From the NCBI GenBank assembly GCA_037178675.1, contig JAYMGJ010000074.1, forward strand, positions 1 to 57,839: 57,839 nt of DNA, read 5' to 3'. The notes under the pieces were generated by a model, which worked only from the letters and a program-made list of their open reading frames with translations, was not told the DNA's origin and ran no database searches. Shown here piece by piece: positions 1 through 10,740 of this stretch (position 1 is the stretch's first letter; each line of letters opens with the position of its first letter). The stretch is from Scleroderma bovista. Its lineage: Eukaryota > Basidiomycota > Agaricomycetes > Boletales > Sclerodermataceae. Position numbers and translations under genes: made by a program.

Positions 1-198
1 ATTGGGCGTGGAGAGATTCCCATGTTACAGGACTCCGAGGCCCCATCTGTGAGACCATCTTGCATGCGTGTATTGGGGAACCCTCCTCAACGCGATTGAC
101 TGCCTACGCAGGCGGACCTGGCTGGTGCCCGGTCGCGCGTACGCAGGGGAGGGGGGGGGAGCGTTGGAAGAATCGACCCAGTAAACGAAGCAGAACCT

Positions 199-3100
199 AT
201 GATTACAGCGAGGAGACTCGCAGGAATTAGGGCAGTTAAGCCCATGACTGAGGGGGATATACCTCGATTATGGAACCAGTGGTTCCAAGAATATAGTGAC
301 ATATTAAGTGGGATGATCCTGAAGTTACCACCCTTGCGGGAGGTGAACCACAGGATACCACTTTTAGACGAGGGCAAACAGTACTCGTACCATGTGCCCA
401 GGTGTCCAGACGCGCTGAAACAACAGTTGTCGGAAAAGATACGAACGTATACCGACGCTGGATGGTGGGAAATGAAGAGCGTCCCGCAGGCCGCCCCAAT
501 GCTATGCATCCCGAAGAAAACTGGCAAGCTACGAACGGTCGTAGATTGCCGGAAGAGGAATGACAATACTGTCAAGGACATCACTCCCTTCCCTGATCAG
601 GATCAGATCCAGATGGACGTAGCGCGAGCGAAATACTGCTCAAAGATAGACCTATCCAATGCGTATGAACAGGTGAGGATAGAGCCTCAGGATGTGTGGA
701 AGACCGCATTCTCCACAATTTACGGGACCTTCCTCAGTCAGGTCATGCAACAAGGGGACTGCAACGCCCCAGCGACGTTCCAACGTCTGATGACAGTTAT
801 ATTCCGTGACCATCTGGGTTGTTTCGTCTACACTTATCTCGATGATTTATTCGTCTATAGTGAGACAATCGAGGAGCATGAACAGCACCTCAGAAAGATA
901 TTCGAGATACTGAGGAAGAACGGATTCTACCTCAAGAAGGAGAAATGCGACTTATATGCGATAAGGCTCGATTGCCTCAGACATGTCATCGATGAAAAGG
1001 GCGTTCACACTGACAGGGACAAGATGTCCCGGATCAGAGGCTGGAGGACCCCAAGGAATCTGAATGAGGTACAGAGATTTGTGGGCCTCGTAGAATACCT
1101 GGCACAGTTCATGCCCAATGTGTCTACGTATGCCACACCTCTCACAGGGATACAGAGGAATGGTCATCCATTCCAGTGGAGGGAACTCCACGATAAGTGT
1201 TTCCAAACTATCAAGGCGCTGGCGTGAAAATACCCTATTCTGAGGCCCATCGACCCCTCAAAACCTGAGCCTATATGGCTCGTGTGCGATGCTTCACTTT
1301 ATGGAGTAGGCGCTCTGTATGGGCAAGGGCCCGAATGGAAGACCTGTAGACCCGCGGGGTTCATGTCAAAGAAGTTGACGGATGCCCAGCAGAACTATCG
1401 GACTTTCGAGCGAGAGACACTCACAATAATCGAAGCATTAATGAAGTGGGAGGACAAGCTCCTCGGATTCAAATTCACGATCGTCACCGACCACGAGGCA
1501 TTGGGATACCTCAAGACGCAGCGAAAGCTGTCCAGCAGACAGGTACGATGGCTGGATTATATGTCCAGATTTGACGCGACAATTGTCTACGTCAAGGGTA
1601 CGGAGAACAAAGTAGCGGACTGTCTGTCCAGGTATTACGAGGACGGAGGTGGAGAATGCGCCTCCAATGAAGATATAGACTGGGCAAATGCTGACATTCG
1701 CCTGGACCCAGAAGGGGACGATCTTCCCCATGATCGGTGGCAGGAACTGCGCCTTAGCGCGATAAGGGAAGTGGGGGGTGAACCCACGACGAAGAACAGG
1801 AGGATGACTGAGCAGAAGGAAGCTCGTAGGATGGAAGCAGAAGAGATGGCGACCAACGCCGAGATGAGTAAGGGAGATGATCTCTCCGAAAGTTCGGGAG
1901 ACGATCCCAGCCTACTCGAATCTGTGGGTAGCTCACCCGACCTACCAAACCATGTACGAGCGCAGCCGGGGCTCGAAGGCGCTATAAGCGCGGGATACAA
2001 GAACGACAGCATGCTGTCCAAAGTGCTTGAAGAGCCCGAACATTTCGCAACGTTCAGGGTGAGGGGCAACCTCATATATACAGATAACAGAGGAGGGGAG
2101 GAAGTCCTCTGTGTACCTCACGCCAAATATGAAGGCGACACTATAATCGCCATGATTATCGCGCAAGCGCATCGAATATTAGGGCATCTGGGGGCCCAGA
2201 GAACAGTGGACTATGTCCGCAGATGGTATTGGTGGCCGAAACTAGGCCGAGAGATTGACAAGTACTGTCGGTCATGCGCCATATGTCAGGCCACGAAGAC
2301 CGACAACCAGAGGCCAAAAGGCCTCCTACACAGCATGCCCATACCAACTAGGCCCTGGGGGTCAATCGCAATGGACTTTGTAGGTCTGTTTCCCCCAAGT
2401 GAAGGGTTCGACTATATGTGGGTCGTGCTGTGTAGACTTACATCAATGGTCCACCTGGTGCCGGTCAATACGACCGTTAGAGCTTCACAGCTCGCGTGTG
2501 TGTACGTGAAGGAAGTTGTGCGGTTGCACGGATTACCAGAGACAATTGTCTCAGATAGGGACGCGAAGTTCACGTCGGCATTCTGGAGGGAGACCCACAG
2601 AATGCTGGGAGCGAAGCTCCTGATGTCCACGGCATTTCATCCGCAGACGGACGGAGCATCCGAGCGTGTGATATGCACAGTCACACAAATCCTACATACG
2701 ATGGTCCGACCAGACCAGAAGGACTGGGTAACAAAGATACCCATGACTGAATTTGCGATTAACTCGAGCATAAGTAGCTCTACGGGTTTTGCACCCTTCA
2801 AGCTCAATTATGGGCACATGCCCAGGATGATGGAACGCGTGGGTGAGGGGAGACCCTCAGAGGCACCGGGGGTGAAGGCGTTCGTGCATCAAGCATTAGA
2901 GAACCTAGCGATGGCCCATGATGCCATCATCGAGAGCAGAGTTGCTCAGACATATCACGCAAACAAGCGGAAGGGTGTGCCACCCAGGTTTGAGGTTGGG
3001 GACCTCGTATACTTATCGACTCAGAATCTGAACATGCCCAAGGGGCGTGCAAGGAAATTGATCCCCAAATACATTGGACCGATTAAGGTCATGAGGCGGG

Positions 3101-3531
3101 ACACCGCCAGCGATACCTACACTCTGGATTTACCTACTGAGCTTAAGGCTTGTAGAATACACTCTACGTTCCACGTCGGGGTGCTGAAGCGGCACGAGCC
3201 CAACGACGACGCGCTGTTCCCGAAACGAGATGCGCAAGCATTCTACGACGTGGGGAATGATGAGGAGATTGAATGGGTAGTTGACGAGGTATTAGCCCAT
3301 AGGTGGGCCGACAACAAGGTAGAGTTCCTTGTTAAATGGAACTTGGGCGACACCACATGGGAGCCATACGCCCACTGTAGGGATCTTGAGGCCCTGGACA
3401 GATACCTCAAACTGCAAGGGGTGGCGTCAATACGACGGCTACCCTGTAAGGCTGATGAATTGCGCATCAACGCGCGGAGTACGGATGCAATCAGGGGGAG
3501 TAACCCCCAGGGGACGAGACGGAACCGTTGA
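199..3531 (+). pseudogene. pol: Gypsy pol: reverse transcriptase, RNase H, integrase, chromodomain
   Basis: This would copy element RNA into DNA and integrate it. The RT domain has the YLDD box (catalytic Asp pair at 841-846). RNase H begins near 1285 (CDAS...GVGALYGQG). The integrase has an HHCC zinc finger (H...H then CRSCAICQ, about 2170-2295) and the DDE core (AMDFVG, VSDRDAKF, HPQTDGASE, about 2370-2665). A C-terminal chromodomain (EWVVDEVL ... FLVKWN ... TTWEP, about 3268-3365) would target histone-marked chromatin. One in-frame TGA (1225-1227) splits RT from RNase H; both sides share the same frame. The frame is open from 100, so 199 is only the first ATG and the true start is probably further upstream. 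Family assignment is secure; activity is unlikely. Confidence 0.92.
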
Positions 3532-3769
3532 GGAAGAAACATTGACGCTACTAACAACAAAAAATGAAAATAAACCAAAACAAGACCAAAGAGTGACAAA
3601 TACCAAGTTAAAAGCTAATCGGAGTAAATAGTTCCTTTCCATGTGGTAGTCGATCATTTTCCTTTTTTATTCATTCATCTCGGACTTTGAATTTCGTAAT
3701 TTACGTTCCACCTCGCATTTTACGCTCTTTCTCTCTTACTTTCATCTTCTCATTTCATTGCTGCTCATC
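3532..3769 (+). other. Spacer between pol and the downstream ORF
   Basis: An A-rich stretch (3550-3630) is followed by a pyrimidine-rich stretch (3650-3765) just before the next ATG. That composition resembles a fungal promoter and 5' leader, so the downstream ORF may have its own promoter or acceptor site. No coding potential was seen. Confidence 0.35.
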
Positions 3770-6280
3770 ATGTCTTCACCATCCTGCCCCTCCTCTCCAC
3801 CATCGTCGCCTGAGCCTCGGCACAGGCACGATAAAAAGCGCTCTCGCGCACACCATGAGCGTGGACGCTCGATGTCCCCTTCGGCTCGCGACCGTCGTCG
3901 CAGGGAGAAGCGGCGGCGGTCGCCATCGCCTAGCCCTACTCCCTCGACTCGCGAGAGTCATAAACGTCGGCGGTCGCGCTCTCGCGAGCGTGGCCGCCCT
4001 TCTGACAGTCTCTGGGGTGCTCACCCTGATCTCCCCTTCGTATGCCACCACACGCGCACGTGTAATGTGTGCGACGCATACGGTGAGCATCTCGCGCTCG
4101 CGTCGTTTCGTCGCAGCGAGGACTTCCTCGACGTGCAATTGGACTTGGCAGACGGCCTGGCCCGTACGCTGGGGCATTGCCCTGTTAGCTCGCTGGAGCG
4201 TTGGCTCCGAGACACGGACGAGCGAAACGAGCGCCTTCGTGAGGAGAACGAGGTCTTGCAGGCACGGCTCGCGTCCTTGGGGGCTTCCCAACAAGCCCCT
4301 CCTCAGCCTTTGGGCGCGGGGCCCTCCTCCACACGCGACACATTCCCCGCTGAAACGTCGAGGGGGGGGAGGACTCGGGGCACTGCGCCCCAAGATTCAT
4401 CAACGTCTCAACGGGGTGACAGGCCCCATTACCCAACTCCTGTCACTCCTGTCCTGAGGGATCTCTCCCTCACCACGGTCGCTCCAGCTCCCCATGAGCC
4501 AACACGTATCGAGGATGGCGCTCATATGGACGTCGATCCTCAACAATCTGCCCTCGCCGAGAGGATCACCACCGTTGAGAGAACTCTCGACAACGCTGAG
4601 GGACGGTTGTTCCAAAGCTTCACCGGGTCGGAGCGACCCAGTCAAATGCTTGTCCTCGGACGAGCGGACGACGACAACGGGCAAGTACAAGCCCTATTCA
4701 TCCGTTATCAGCGTATGCTATACGCATTCATCGATGGAGCGGCCCAACATGTCCTCCGAAACCTCGATGCTCGGGTTCCCATACCCCTACCGTCTTCGAC
4801 GGGACAATGAGGGCCCGTAAAGCTCTCCAACAACATAATGGGGCCGGTCGCATTGTACAATTCAGCGCAAGAGCTTCGCGACCTGTTCGAGCGAGCTCGA
4901 CAAGAGGAGCCGGGGAACTCCCCAAACGTGCAGCACGCACAGGACTTGATGTCCTACCTCCACCTATGGAATCGGTGGAGGATGACTAAAAATGAGCTTA
5001 TGTCGCTCGCCATCAAGGCCTGGCGGCCACCTGCTTGGGCGGTCGAGCGCAACAAGCAAAAGAAGGCTGCACTGAAGGAGAAGGGTAAGGCTCGGTTGAC
5101 GAGCAACGCGGACGCGTCCGCAGCACCCGGGGGATCCAACCCCCATAACAATCAGAATTCACCCGCTGCCCCCGCTGCTCTTGTGGCAGCTGACACTACG
5201 GTCCCCGCCCCAATCTCTCGCGCTCCCCTCGAGGAGCGTATCACATCCGTCCCAGCCGAAAATGCACCAGCTCGGGAACAGAGACACGTCCCCATTCCGC
5301 GAGAGACGCTCGCAAGGCGTCGCGAGCTATCACCTGAGGCGGGGTCCTCAAATATCAGACGGGCAGCGGGCCCATCACGAGAGTCAGTGGGTAAACCCAC
5401 ACCAACTGGCTCCGGTAAAGCAAAGGGGAAGGCCAAGCCCCGAGGGAAGGATGACTTCCCAGCGGATGTCCCATCCTTGGACGCCAGTGTCGAGGATTGG
5501 ATAAAATATATCCACCATTGGCACCAACACAATGATGGCGCCTTACGGGCATTCCCTGGAGTCATCCGACGCGCTGGGCGCATCGATGACAGTGAGGACG
5601 AGGCGCCTGAGCCTCTAGCTCGCAACGTTCGAGGACTGCTCTTCGTAGAACGACTCATGCCTCGAACGGGATGGAATGTTGGGCGAGTCGGTTGGCGCCG
5701 ATCAATGGCGCATCTCCTGGGCGTTGCGGGGCGATACCGCTCTATCATCGAATAGGCTGGTCTGTCCCCAGCTGTGGGCCAGACGGCCGAATGGGTTGGG
5801 TCGCACGAGTCGTCCACATATACATTGACTCGTGTGGCAGCGTATCTCGCCGCCAATGGTGTCACCTATCATGACGCCAATGATGCGTGGGTGTGGGGTC
5901 AGACCCACTTGCAGGAGTTGCGGGGCCGGTATCTTGGGGATGATAACCCAGAACTGGACACTATTCGTAACGAGGTTGAGGCTGATGCTCGCCACACCTC
6001 GGGAGACGCTATCTCCCACTCCCGCGAGCGGATCCTCGAACTCGCTGTATCTCAGGGCGTGGAGCCTCATCTCATTCCTCCTATGGCGTCCAGTGGCGAG
6101 TGCGAGACAAATAGCGACTGGCAGGACCAGATGGCGGATGCTCACACGCTGTACATAATCCCTCCGGCGTCGTCAACTGTGCAGCCACCATCGGCGATGG
6201 ACGTCGACCAGCGTCCAGACTGTCCGTTTCTGGAGGACGGTGAAGTTGATGGACTGTTCGAGGGCCCTGCGCCAATGTGA
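3770..6280 (+). pseudogene. Extra ORF of the gypsy element (Arg/Ser-rich, coiled-coil)
   Basis: One frame runs from an ATG at 3770 to 6280 (about 836 codons) and is broken only by TGA at 4808-4810 and TAG at 5753-5755. The N-terminus is rich in Arg-Ser and Ser-Pro (about residues 1-80), followed by a small Cys/His group (CHHTRTCNVC) and a predicted coil (about residues 145-170, ERNERLREENEVLQARL). The middle is Pro/Ala/Lys-rich and low in complexity; the C-terminus is acidic. It lies between pol and the 3' LTR, where gag is not normally found. It could be a displaced gag-like, nucleic-acid-binding protein or an accessory protein. I do not recognise a named domain and no membrane segments are apparent, so an envelope role is not supported. 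Confidence 0.6.
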
Positions 6281-6458
6281 TGACTGAGGTTGCCGCCTGC
6301 CTGTAGTGGGCATCGGGAGTCCAACCTCCCTAAAAATACATTTATCTCGTCGTACGATATCCGGGAGTTCAACCTCCCAATTTTGTTTGCACACACGGAC
6401 TAATTTCATTTCATGTCTCGATTTCATTTGTGTACGATTAGAGCCCTACACTGGCTCT

Positions 6459-6470
6459 ACAGGGGGAGGG
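6459..6470 (+). promoter_or_regulatory. Polypurine tract (plus-strand primer)
   Basis: The purine run ACAGGGGGAGGG ends directly against the TG that opens the LTR at 6471. This is the expected position of the RNA primer for plus-strand DNA synthesis in LTR retrotransposons. Confidence 0.8.
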
Positions 6471-6660
6471 TGTAAGGGTGCCCTTAGGGGTCACCCATAT
6501 TTGTTTACTTATGTAATATGTAATACTTCCTTTCCTATTTAATTGCTTCTTGTTATGTAATAGAAGACAAACTTCTTATTATCCTACATACTCAAAAGAA
6601 TACACATTGGTTGTGTTCTGTGTTGAGTGAGGATCAGAGAAGCTACCATCCACAAAGTCA
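6471..6660 (+). repeat. 3' LTR of the gypsy element, 190 bp
   Basis: It begins TGTAAGGGTG right after the polypurine tract and ends ...AAAGTCA at 6660, giving the usual TG...CA ends. The right boundary is inferred because Plavaka coding homology resumes at 6661. The partner LTR is outside the window, so length and target duplication (predicted CCTTG at 6661-6665) cannot be confirmed. Confidence 0.7.
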
Positions 6661-7489
6661 CCTTGCGCACGAACGAGGATCTCGAAACCAAACATCATAG
6701 TGGTCATTCATCCACGGTGCAGGATCCACTCCTTGGTCTCCAGTATACTTAACCACAAACGACTGCCATTTAACGTCACCGAGTTCCGTGTTGTCGATTG
6801 TCTGGTACATCTGTTTGTGGTCAGAAAATAAAGCGGGTCTGCCGACTTCTATTAAAGAAGCAGCCCACAAATCCAGAAGGGTGTTGATATGAGAAGCTGA
6901 CATCTGATTGTGCGTATAAAGGAAATCAGCAAGTTCAAATTCAAGTCGGCTACCATAAGGGGACCAGTCATCTTTGGACTTCGCCTGGCGTGGCTCTGGT
7001 TGAGTTTCATTTGGCAAAAAATTGCCGTTGGAGTTGCATGGCTGTGCTAAACATAGTGAAAACAGTTAGACGTTAGTAGGTGAAAGAAATGTCAGTATGC
7101 TGCTCACCTGTTAAGCTGGGGTGATAGTTGCGGAATAACGTATCGTCCTGTCTGACAAACATTGTTGAGGAACCAGCGTCTAAATGCTCTGAACTGGCGT
7201 CTGAATGCTCCGAAGAGTCGTTCATTGGGACATCCATTTCCTCCCTGGTAGGGACTTTGGCCCAAGGGTCTCCAATGCCAGGGACTTGAGAAAACGGGTC
7301 CTGATTAACAGGTTGTTCATCATCAGGGATACACGGCGCGGGTGGAGGAGAAAAGCGTGGATGTTTGGCGTGGGTATGCTGAGTGAGGCCTGACCGGTTG
7401 CAAAAACAACATTTGCATTGTTTACAAGTATAGTGTTTGAATTTAAGAGCTGGCACTGTTGGGGGTGGCGACGAATCCCTTGTCTGCAT
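6661..7489 (-). pseudogene. Plavaka transposase, N-terminal fragment (copy D)
   Basis: Two exons of a Plavaka-family DNA transposase: 7108-7489 and 7046 down to 6661, with a GTGAGC...TTTAG intron of 61 nt. Exon 1 begins MQTRDSSPPP and has a C2H2-like finger (CKQCKCCFCNRSGLTQHTHAKH). Exon 2 carries the family signature after the finger: an ADFLYTHNQMSA helix, then DHKQMYQTID and NDHYDVWFRDP. The rest of the gene, including the RNase-H-fold core, was separated by insertion of the gypsy element. It is arranged head-to-head with the gene starting at 7738, as in two other pairs in this window. Confidence 0.8.
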
Positions 7490-7737
7490 CGTGGACAACA
7501 AGTAGACTTTGAGTGATATTGCCTTTGAGCAGGAAATGAGCGGAGGCAAACAAAACAAATTTTGTACAGTGGGGGCAGCAGAAGCAAAGTTCAAATTATT
7601 TGGTTTAGCGCAGGGTCGGTTGTGACAAGATTCAAATACCAACCTTTTTTTTTTCAATGTCCCATCCTCCAGTCCCTTCCATTCCTTCATCCTTCCATTC
7701 CATTCCTGTTCACCTGAACACACACACGCTCGTTACC
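7490..7737. promoter_or_regulatory. Bidirectional intergenic region of Plavaka pair D
   Basis: These 248 bp separate the divergent start codons of the Plavaka transposase (7489, minus) and its partner ORF (7738, plus). It should hold both promoters. A run of T near 7646-7656 and CATTCC repeats near 7675-7708 are visible; no clear TATA box was found. Confidence 0.45.
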
Positions 7738-10700
7738 ATGTCCCAACAGCCATGACAGAGCAAGGCTAATTTGCATCTTGGTCATATTCTCCGCGACTTT
7801 GAAACTCATAGATGTACCTCTGAACAGAAAAAAGCTGATGACGAAGCTTGTCAACAGGCTAAGGACAACCAGGCTGCAGAGCTTCAAAAAGCCTACGACC
7901 GCATTGGTGCAATGGAAAATGCAATGGCCGAAAGGCAAGCGAGAGAATCCACAGAGGCGCCCATCAAACCTCTGAAGCCACGCCCGAGGCCCATGAAGAA
8001 GTTGTTAGGCACTGTATCAGGTCAAGCACAGGGTTAGTATTCATTCCATATTGAAGACTTAAACATACGCTCACAGGAACATCGCACAGACGATGTCAAC
8101 ACAGAGGTTGCTGCCATACAAGGTAGGATCAGATCAGTGGAAAGCCCAGGTCAATACTTACCACTCGAAATCCTTCGGATACAACTTAGATGTGCCAGAG
8201 AGTGGAACGAAGACGAAGGGAGCAAAGGTGAACCCGAAGTTGCGAGATGCGATTGAGCAAGCCCGCAACCAGGTTGCCAACGATGCGGCTGCATTGGCAA
8301 CACGTGGTGAGAAGAAAACTGTCAGCACATGAGTTCCTTTTACCACCACCACCATGCTGCTACTCACTGAATCTACTTTGCATTTCCTGAACTTGAAACC
8401 ACTTTTCAGCAAGGACGGGAAGAGCACCATCAAAGGGCGCATCAAGAACTGGAACAATGTCGTAGTGTCAGCCACAGTGCCACAGGCGCGCCCACTTAGC
8501 TTTCCCCGCCGTCGGACTCCATTGCCATCACATGTCTTTCCCATAGAGCCCCCTACTCCAAGTGACGAGGCAAATTATGAAGAACACTTTAGGATGTTGC
8601 CTAGTCCGAAGGCTATGGTGAGTCTTATCAAAGTTTTTCTATCCATCTCGCTTTGTTACTTACGTTGAGGACTAGGACGACACAGTAGTCATTGTCGAGA
8701 ACGAAGACAGCGATATGGAGTTCTTCGGGATCCCTCAGGAGGGTATGTATGGGTCACCGAAAAAGAACAGCTCCACATCTGGGGGGAGCGCATTGAAGAG
8801 AAAACGAGACAATCAGAAAGAAGATCAAAGCTACTCGGATGTCGACAAGTATGAAGAGGAGGCAGAGGAGGGAGGGCCAAACAAAGGACGCCGTGTGACA
8901 GGCAAAGTACATACTCTTATCGTATTTGCCGAATCGTGCTGACTCAAGTGTCTAGACCACTGTCACCGCAATTGATATCGATGAGGACCCCCTTCCGATG
9001 AAGAAAGTCAAACCCGAGAAAGTGGTACACCATCGGAGCCAGGCGTCGATATCTTCTGTCGCGCCATCAGTTGCATCTGTGGCTGTGTCCACTGGTAACA
9101 ACTTGGAGGTGAAGTCATCCCGTGGTAGCTCTCGCTTTACTAACAATGACCTTCCTGTGATGTTCTTGAAAGACAGGAAATGGTTGAAGAACGTGCTCCT
9201 GACTCTCCTCCTTTGGCTTGGAGTGTTACGACCATGCCCAACTCCGGGCCTTATCCAGTCACTCCGGTCGCATCGCAGCTCTACAGCTCTACTCCGGTCG
9301 CTCGTCTCCTACTCCGGTCGCACTCACGCAGATAACCTTCCGCTAACTACGACCCTTGGTCTATACTCCATTCGCTCTTACTACACCTCGCCATCTACCC
9401 TGCCTTGATGTGAGTTCTCCGTGAACTCGATATATCCTATGCCTTGTAGCTTTTTCACCGGACCTGATTTATTTTACCCGGTCCTGACTTTATTTTCACC
9501 GGACCTGACCTAGTCCTAACTCCGGTCATCCCTTGTCCGCTATTAGGTTGTTTACTTGTCACCCTATGTACTTGACCCTAGTTTTCTACTTAGTATAAGT
9601 ACCCTCTAGTTTATCCTGTACTCCTCAGTCTGAAATCAACTTAGTCACTACTCCAGTCTCTGCCTGTCTCCATCTCCATCTCCGTCTCTATCACCTTGAC
9701 CGGAACCTACGCAAGGGATCAACGCACGTCGTCCTTGTCGTTGAATCCAAGCGGTCACCAACTCCGGCCGGACTAATCCCTCGTCCAGCCCTCTGCCCTC
9801 TTCCTTCGTCCGCGCTCGTCCGGACTTGACCAGACCCCCTACTGGAGTAGACCCAGACTTGACAGGAGACCAGCCCAACATTTGGTCTGTTCCTGAGGGG
9901 GACCTTATGCACGCATTACGAGAAATCATCAAGGTTATTTTTCTGAAATTTGCTGGTCTGCAGGACATCCGTCCAAACATGCCAATTTTTAGTTTGGTAA
10001 GCTATATCGCTCTCGCTCTTGATATCACTATGCTCACAACACTATAGGCTAATGACCGTCTCTCTACGTGGCGTCATTCTGTGGGCTCGACTGCAATCGC
10101 AATGTTGGATTGTTTCTTTGCTGATGATCCGTCTGCAATCATCAAAGAGACCTGCAATGTCCTCCTCACGAATCACGCTTTCGCTTATGAAGGAATGAAG
10201 AGCGAAGAGCAAGAGAACGCCTTTCGATCGACTTTCGTTCTTCAGTTGCTTGCCAATGCCCACCTTCGTGTATGCTTTGGAAGTGTTAATGTTCCAGCGC
10301 TTCAACTTCAGTGGAGACAAACAGGGCGAGGGGTGCGATTGCATTGTGTGTTGCTGCAGTAAGATACTTTGACTACATTGATCTTGGACACTGATTTATG
10401 GCTCTAGTTGGAGCGTGCCTTCAAGTTTGCCAAAGCAGGCGTTACCTCGAATGTAACTGACAAAGGCAAAGGGTCTTCGAGTCAAAAATCGAGCAGCAAG
10501 CCTAGTGGCACTGAGAATGCGTTCTCCGAGCAACACTGGGGTGGTGCAACTTGTGGTTATTTTGAGTCGGTTGCAAATCGTGATGATCTCACCCTTCTGA
10601 GCATCGTCAAATCAGCAAGTGCTTTACTTCAGGAAGATAAAGATGGTGATTCCAGCTTGGATGACGCACCGGAACATCAAGGAAGTACCATGGAGGAGAT

Positions 10701-10740
10701 TGATACACGCAGATTGATGTGTAAGTAAACAACAACTGTG
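7738..10740 (+). pseudogene. Plavaka-associated partner ORF (copy D)
   Basis: A multi-exon gene divergent from the Plavaka transposase. The N-terminus has a basic, Lys/Glu/Ala-rich helical stretch (EQKKADDEACQQAKDNQAAE). The conserved C-terminal domain includes SRFTNNDLP, KWLKNVLLTLLLWLG, a DQPNIW/VPEGDL motif, then NDRLSTWRHSVGSTAIAMLDCFF, LQLLANAHLR, and ENAFSEQHWGGAT. The order matches the minus-strand copy at 12.2-14.0 kb. It is broken by an early TGA (7753), a solo LTR (9224-9864) and an apparent one-base frameshift near 10,310. Introns include 9997-10047 and one at about 10,360-10,407. The function of this family is unknown to me; repeated pairing with Plavaka suggests an accessory role in transposition. 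Confidence 0.72.
9224..9864 (+). repeat. Solo LTR, 641 bp, with GGAG target duplication
   Basis: The segment starts TGTTACGACC and ends ACTTGACA, and is flanked by GGAG on both sides (9220-9223 and 9865-9868). Removing it rejoins the partner ORF (LLLWLG to GDQPN), which matches the uninterrupted copy on the minus strand near 13.1 kb. It contains CTCCGGTC repeats near 9250-9320 and a weak TATA-like TATAAG near 9594. Orientation is tentative. Confidence 0.82.

Larger units (their letters stand above)
1..6660 (+). mobile_element. Ty3/gypsy chromovirus, 3' part of element
   Basis: This is the 3' portion of a long-terminal-repeat retrotransposon; its 5' LTR and probably gag and protease lie left of the window. 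The order seen is reverse transcriptase, RNase H, integrase, chromodomain, an extra ORF, a purine-rich tract and a 190-bp 3' LTR. It is inserted in a minus-strand Plavaka transposase gene, whose homology resumes exactly at 6661. The chromodomain at the integrase C-terminus places it with chromoviruses. In-frame stops at 1225, 4808 and 5753 show that this copy is decayed. Confidence 0.88.

Noticed and set aside
87..584. Minus-strand open frame of 165 codons
   Set aside because: It is the antisense shadow of the reverse transcriptase; only the plus strand shows family motifs.
3770..6280. Envelope gene of the gypsy element
   Set aside because: No signal peptide, membrane segment or cleavage motif; the product is Arg/Ser-rich and hydrophilic.
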